From: Candidatus Poribacteria bacterium
GTDB taxonomy: Bacteria > Poribacteria > WGA-4E > UBA9662
Length of the DNA: 35,703 bases
NCBI GenBank assembly: GCA_030748495.1
Contig: JASMLX010000063.1
Coordinates: 1-35,703 of the forward strand
Reading direction: 5' to 3'
The stretch's first letter is position 1. Each line of letters opens with the position of its first letter. Position numbers and translations under genes: made by a program. Of this stretch, positions 32,564-35,703 are shown one piece after another. The notes under the pieces are model-generated. The model was not told the origin of the DNA. It ran no database searches and saw only the letters and a list, made by a program, of their open reading frames with translations.

Positions 32564-35500
32564 ATGAAACATATTGGATTATTGGTTCTGTTACTTTTTT
32601 TAACTTCTAGTTCCATTTTCTCTGACAATAAAGTGTTGAATTTGGATGGGGATGGAGACTATGTCCAAATACCTTCTAGTGTTTGGTTCAACGGTGATTT
32701 GACAGTTGAAGCTTGGGTTTATGTCAAAGAATACAGACCTTGGTCTCGGTTGATTGACTTTGGAAATGGGGCTAAGCAAGATAATGTGTTGCTAGCTTTA
32801 AGCAGAGAAGAGACAGGAATTCCATCCTTCCACATATCGGGGAAAAAAAGTGGTGGCTTGGAGAGTCCGACCGCTCTGCAATTGAATACCTGGACTCATA
32901 TTGCCTTTACTCTGAAAGGAAACACTTCTTTGGGAACTAAAGCGCCACCGATGGCATGTTCTCTCTTAATCAATGGGCACCTTGTGAGCGAAGGGCATAT
33001 TTCGGCTCGACCTCGGGATATTGAACGTCAGAAGAATTTCATTGGTCGTAGTAACTGGAGAAATGAAGGAAATGAAGACGCAAAAGCAATGTTTGACGAA
33101 ATTAGGATTTGGAATCTAGCCAGATCTGCCACCGAAATCCAACAAGCCATGGGTAGTTCATTGTCTGGTAACGAAAAAGGATTAGTAGGATACTGGAATT
33201 TTGACGATGGAACGGCTGATGATTTGTCCCCCAATAGTCATGATGGGGACTTGAAAGGAGGAGCCGAAGTTATTATTCCTCCACCTTCACTGGTTATGGC
33301 CAATAAAATTATTGATCTAGGGCAAACATTTGATTTTGATATTTTTATTCAACATGTCCCCAAAGGGGAAAATATGACTCTCGATTTGACTTATAACCCT
33401 CTGCTATTGAGAGTAGAAGCAGTAAAAGAGAGTAATGCAATTACATCTAGGCAGAAAATAAAAATTGATCACGAAAAAGGCGTTATCAGTTTGTCCCATC
33501 TATCCCATGGCAAAGTTGACAACCGATTTCAGACCAAATTAGCAACTGTTACTTTTCAATCGTTAAAGTCTGGTCAAAGTCAATTACAAATTGATCGACT
33601 TCAACTAATCGACGCTGACGGAAAGCATAAGTCGATTGACGTTTCTGAAGCAACGATTAAGTCTTTTCCACAGGCTAACTTAATGCAATCCTTCCAGAAA
33701 CCAGAACTAAGAAACATTTTTGCTACCAAAGGTAAGAAAAAGAAAGCTAGAAATAAGAAAGAGACGGTCAAAAAAGAACAGCTAATCCAAACGAGCCAAA
33801 CAGATCACAATCTAACAGCTGCTAATATTTTCCCTGCTGATCGGGTTTTAGATATTCAAATTGTGATTGACCAAGATGATTGGGATACCATACGGCACCA
33901 ATCACGAAATGCTCAAACTGCATTATCTGAACAACGGAAGTATTCCCCCACCAATCGTCCTTACACCTATACTCAAGCTAGTTTTTCTATTGACGGAGTG
34001 GTATTTCCTAATGTTGGCATCCGAAAGAAAGGCTTTCTTGGCTCTTCACGAAATTCCGATCGACCATCGCTTAAAATCAAGCTCAATCATATAGATGAAA
34101 CAGGTCAAATTGATGGATTAACTAACCTGACTTTTAATAATAATCAACAAGATGTTAGCCTAGTCAGCCAATTCTTGGCTTATAGACTATTTAATGCCGC
34201 TGGTACCCCTGCACCTCGATGTGCTTATGCCAAAGTGACAGTTAACGGTCAAAATTTAGGAATTTATACACATGTAGAAAGAATACATCGACCTTTACTA
34301 AAACGCGGATTTGGCAACTCAAACGGTGTTTTGTATGAAGGAACACTGGTTGATTTTTTACCCGACTGGTCTGGTAGTTTTGAACACAAATTTGGTTCTG
34401 ATAAAAAAGGGAGAAAACTAATTCATCAATTGATCGATGTCCTACACCAGCCGAGTGAAAATATCGAGACGGAGATAGGTAGAATAATTGATTTAGATTC
34501 CTTCTATTCTTTCTGGGCTATGGAAGGGCTACTAGGCTTTTGGGACGGTTATTCGGGTAACCGTAATAATTTCTTTATTTATCTCAATCCAGATACTGAA
34601 AAATTCCATTTTATTCCTTGGGGGGCAGATAGCCTGTTTGAAAAATACAGCCGAATTAAGGAAGGTGAAAATGCCCCCATTTCAGTAAAAAAACAGGGCG
34701 TCATAACGCATCACCTGTATCAATCAAAAGCAGGAAAAAAAGGCTATGAACAAGCATTAAGGAAAATTTTGGACAAATACTGGGATAAGAAAGATTTATT
34801 AAAAGAGACAGAAAGAATAGAGACTTTAATCAAGCCATATCTGACTCAAGAAACAGTTGACGAGCTTATAAAAGAAGAAACCAAAGAATTGATTAGTTGG
34901 TTAAAAGGAGTTTCAGATCAGGAACGTGAGGAAGCCCTAAATAGTGAAAAAATTAGGCGTCTCTCCTCAGAATTGGGTGTTGATCATCTGGTAATGATAA
35001 AGACGATTGTCAAAGGTATAGAAAATGACGAAAAGACCAAAGATGGTGAAAAAAGTGCAGATAGGAGAATACAATCAGCTCATAGATTTGTTCAATCATT
35101 AGAAAAGCGAAGAGAGTTTATCCGGGATCGTCAGGATGAAATCATGGCAGAGATTGCTGATGGAATGCCAGAATGGAATGAGGATTTGGTAGATCCCTCT
35201 TGGTGGATTCAACCGCTTGATAAAAGATCATTTTGGACGGCGATCGCCAATGGCAATATCAAATCAGTCAAAATACACCTAAACCAAATCGATATTAACG
35301 ATCAGAGTACAGTTTTCTTCGGCCTGACTCCACTATCGATCGCTGCTGCCACCGGAAAATCCAAAATGGTTAAATTTTTACTTAAACAAGGAGTCGATAT
35401 CAACGCCAGAAATAAAGATGGTGGAACGGCTTTGCACGGTGCAGTTTTTTTAGGTCGATCTAAGTCGGTTCAACTTTTGCTTGAGCATGGAATTGACATC

Positions 35501-35650
35501 AAAGCTCAATCGCACAATGGTATTAAAGCATCAGACTTGCTTTCAACGCGTATTGATACCATTGATATTATTAATCAATCTTTGCAACTTGGGTTGAATC
35601 GATCAGAAATTGAGGAAGGTAGGGTTCAGGTGGCTCAATTGTTAGAATAA
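32564..35650 (+). CDS. Secreted LamG / cohesin-like / CotH-kinase / ankyrin-repeat protein
   Basis: This is a 1028-residue multidomain protein. A signal peptide (1-20) is followed by a LamG domain (24-235; LNLDGDGDYVQIP, LTVEAWVYVKEY, FDEIRIWNLARSATEIQ, GYWNFDDGTADD). A cohesin/dockerin-binding-like beta-domain (245-370) and a Lys-rich linker (390-406) come next. The CotH-kinase domain (about 425-760) shows VGIRKKGF, SLKIKL, GIYTHVER, Asp661 in FWDGYSGNRNNFFIY and Asp689 in IPWGADSLF, so the metal/ATP-site acidic residues look intact. A charged helical region (760-880) precedes C-terminal ankyrin repeats (about 888-1000; LTPLSIAAATGKSKMVKFLL, TALHGAVFLGRSKSVQLLL). CotH proteins phosphorylate partner proteins in Bacillus spores. 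An exported CotH with ankyrins suggests host- or surface-directed interactions, which is inference. The gene is visibly AT-richer than its neighbours. ATG 32564 has AGGA 8 nt upstream. Confidence 0.9.
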   Translation: MKHIGLLVLLLFLTSSSIFSDNKVLNLDGDGDYVQIPSSVWFNGDLTVEAWVYVKEYRPWSRLIDFGNGAKQDNVLLALSREETGIPSFHISGKKSGGLESPTALQLNTWTHIAFTLKGNTSLGTKAPPMACSLLINGHLVSEGHISARPRDIERQKNFIGRSNWRNEGNEDAKAMFDEIRIWNLARSATEIQQAMGSSLSGNEKGLVGYWNFDDGTADDLSPNSHDGDLKGGAEVIIPPPSLVMANKIIDLGQTFDFDIFIQHVPKGENMTLDLTYNPLLLRVEAVKESNAITSRQKIKIDHEKGVISLSHLSHGKVDNRFQTKLATVTFQSLKSGQSQLQIDRLQLIDADGKHKSIDVSEATIKSFPQANLMQSFQKPELRNIFATKGKKKKARNKKETVKKEQLIQTSQTDHNLTAANIFPADRVLDIQIVIDQDDWDTIRHQSRNAQTALSEQRKYSPTNRPYTYTQASFSIDGVVFPNVGIRKKGFLGSSRNSDRPSLKIKLNHIDETGQIDGLTNLTFNNNQQDVSLVSQFLAYRLFNAAGTPAPRCAYAKVTVNGQNLGIYTHVERIHRPLLKRGFGNSNGVLYEGTLVDFLPDWSGSFEHKFGSDKKGRKLIHQLIDVLHQPSENIETEIGRIIDLDSFYSFWAMEGLLGFWDGYSGNRNNFFIYLNPDTEKFHFIPWGADSLFEKYSRIKEGENAPISVKKQGVITHHLYQSKAGKKGYEQALRKILDKYWDKKDLLKETERIETLIKPYLTQETVDELIKEETKELISWLKGVSDQEREEALNSEKIRRLSSELGVDHLVMIKTIVKGIENDEKTKDGEKSADRRIQSAHRFVQSLEKRREFIRDRQDEIMAEIADGMPEWNEDLVDPSWWIQPLDKRSFWTAIANGNIKSVKIHLNQIDINDQSTVFFGLTPLSIAAATGKSKMVKFLLKQGVDINARNKDGGTALHGAVFLGRSKSVQLLLEHGIDIKAQSHNGIKASDLLSTRIDTIDIINQSLQLGLNRSEIEEGRVQVAQLLE

Positions 35651-35703
35651 CAGATTATAAAACTAGTTTTGATTTGTAAGTAAATAGCGTGAATTTTTAT
35701 CCG

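Noticed and set aside
35659..35670. AAAACTAGTTTT palindrome after the CotH gene, as a terminator
   Set aside because: It is AT-rich with no loop and would form a very weak stem; the window ends 33 nt later.

Overview
The window reads as a bacterial chromosome segment from an uncultivated, Gram-negative-type organism. The best fit is a Candidatus Poribacteria-like or related sponge/marine lineage. This taxonomic guess is inference. It rests on the mix of secreted LamG lectin-like proteins, a BNR_4 propeller, two Gfo/Idh/MocA oxidoreductases, FG-GAP/ASPIC-UnbV and HEAT/TPR proteins, a CotH-kinase protein with ankyrin repeats, and Tat-exported enzymes. TGA, TAA and TAG all end intact genes, so the code is standard. 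I saw no tRNA, rRNA or CRISPR.

Region 1 (1-11336, almost all minus strand). A cut-short secreted protein fragment (399-626) lies beside a four-gene run. In transcription order the run is gamma-glutamyltransferase, Tat-exported amidase, aldo/keto reductase and M14 carboxypeptidase, and it looks like a peptide, amide and gamma-glutamyl catabolism set. Next comes nusB with a large internal insertion, followed after 4 nt by a secreted NHL-propeller protein, and then a Gfo/Idh/MocA dehydrogenase.

Region 2 (11458-14946, plus strand) is envelope housekeeping: a clear promoter, tatA, tatC, a coiled-coil zinc-ribbon protein, an N-acetylmuramoyl-L-alanine amidase and pgeF. It converges with Region 3 (14957-18114, minus strand), a TPR protein, a PEGA/beta-barrel-like protein and a small lipoprotein. 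A decayed gene (18095-18725) lies directly upstream of Region 3.

Region 4 (18847-25263) looks like a carbohydrate-handling neighbourhood: a secreted BNR_4 propeller, a second Gfo/Idh/MocA dehydrogenase with a relic reading frame behind its stop codon, a divergent alpha/beta hydrolase, and two secreted LamG proteins sharing a C-terminal motif.

Region 5 (25426-30649, plus strand) is a tightly coupled three-gene unit: an FG-GAP/ASPIC-UnbV propeller, a HEAT+TPR protein and an amidohydrolase. Its promoter lies next to interleaved inverted repeats.

Region 6 (30650-32563) is a gene graveyard. It holds decayed reading frames of unknown family, a broken IS5-like DDE transposase and an orphan C-terminal fragment. 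It leads into an AT-rich 1028-residue secreted LamG / cohesin-like / CotH-kinase / ankyrin protein (32564-35650), the most unusual gene in the window.
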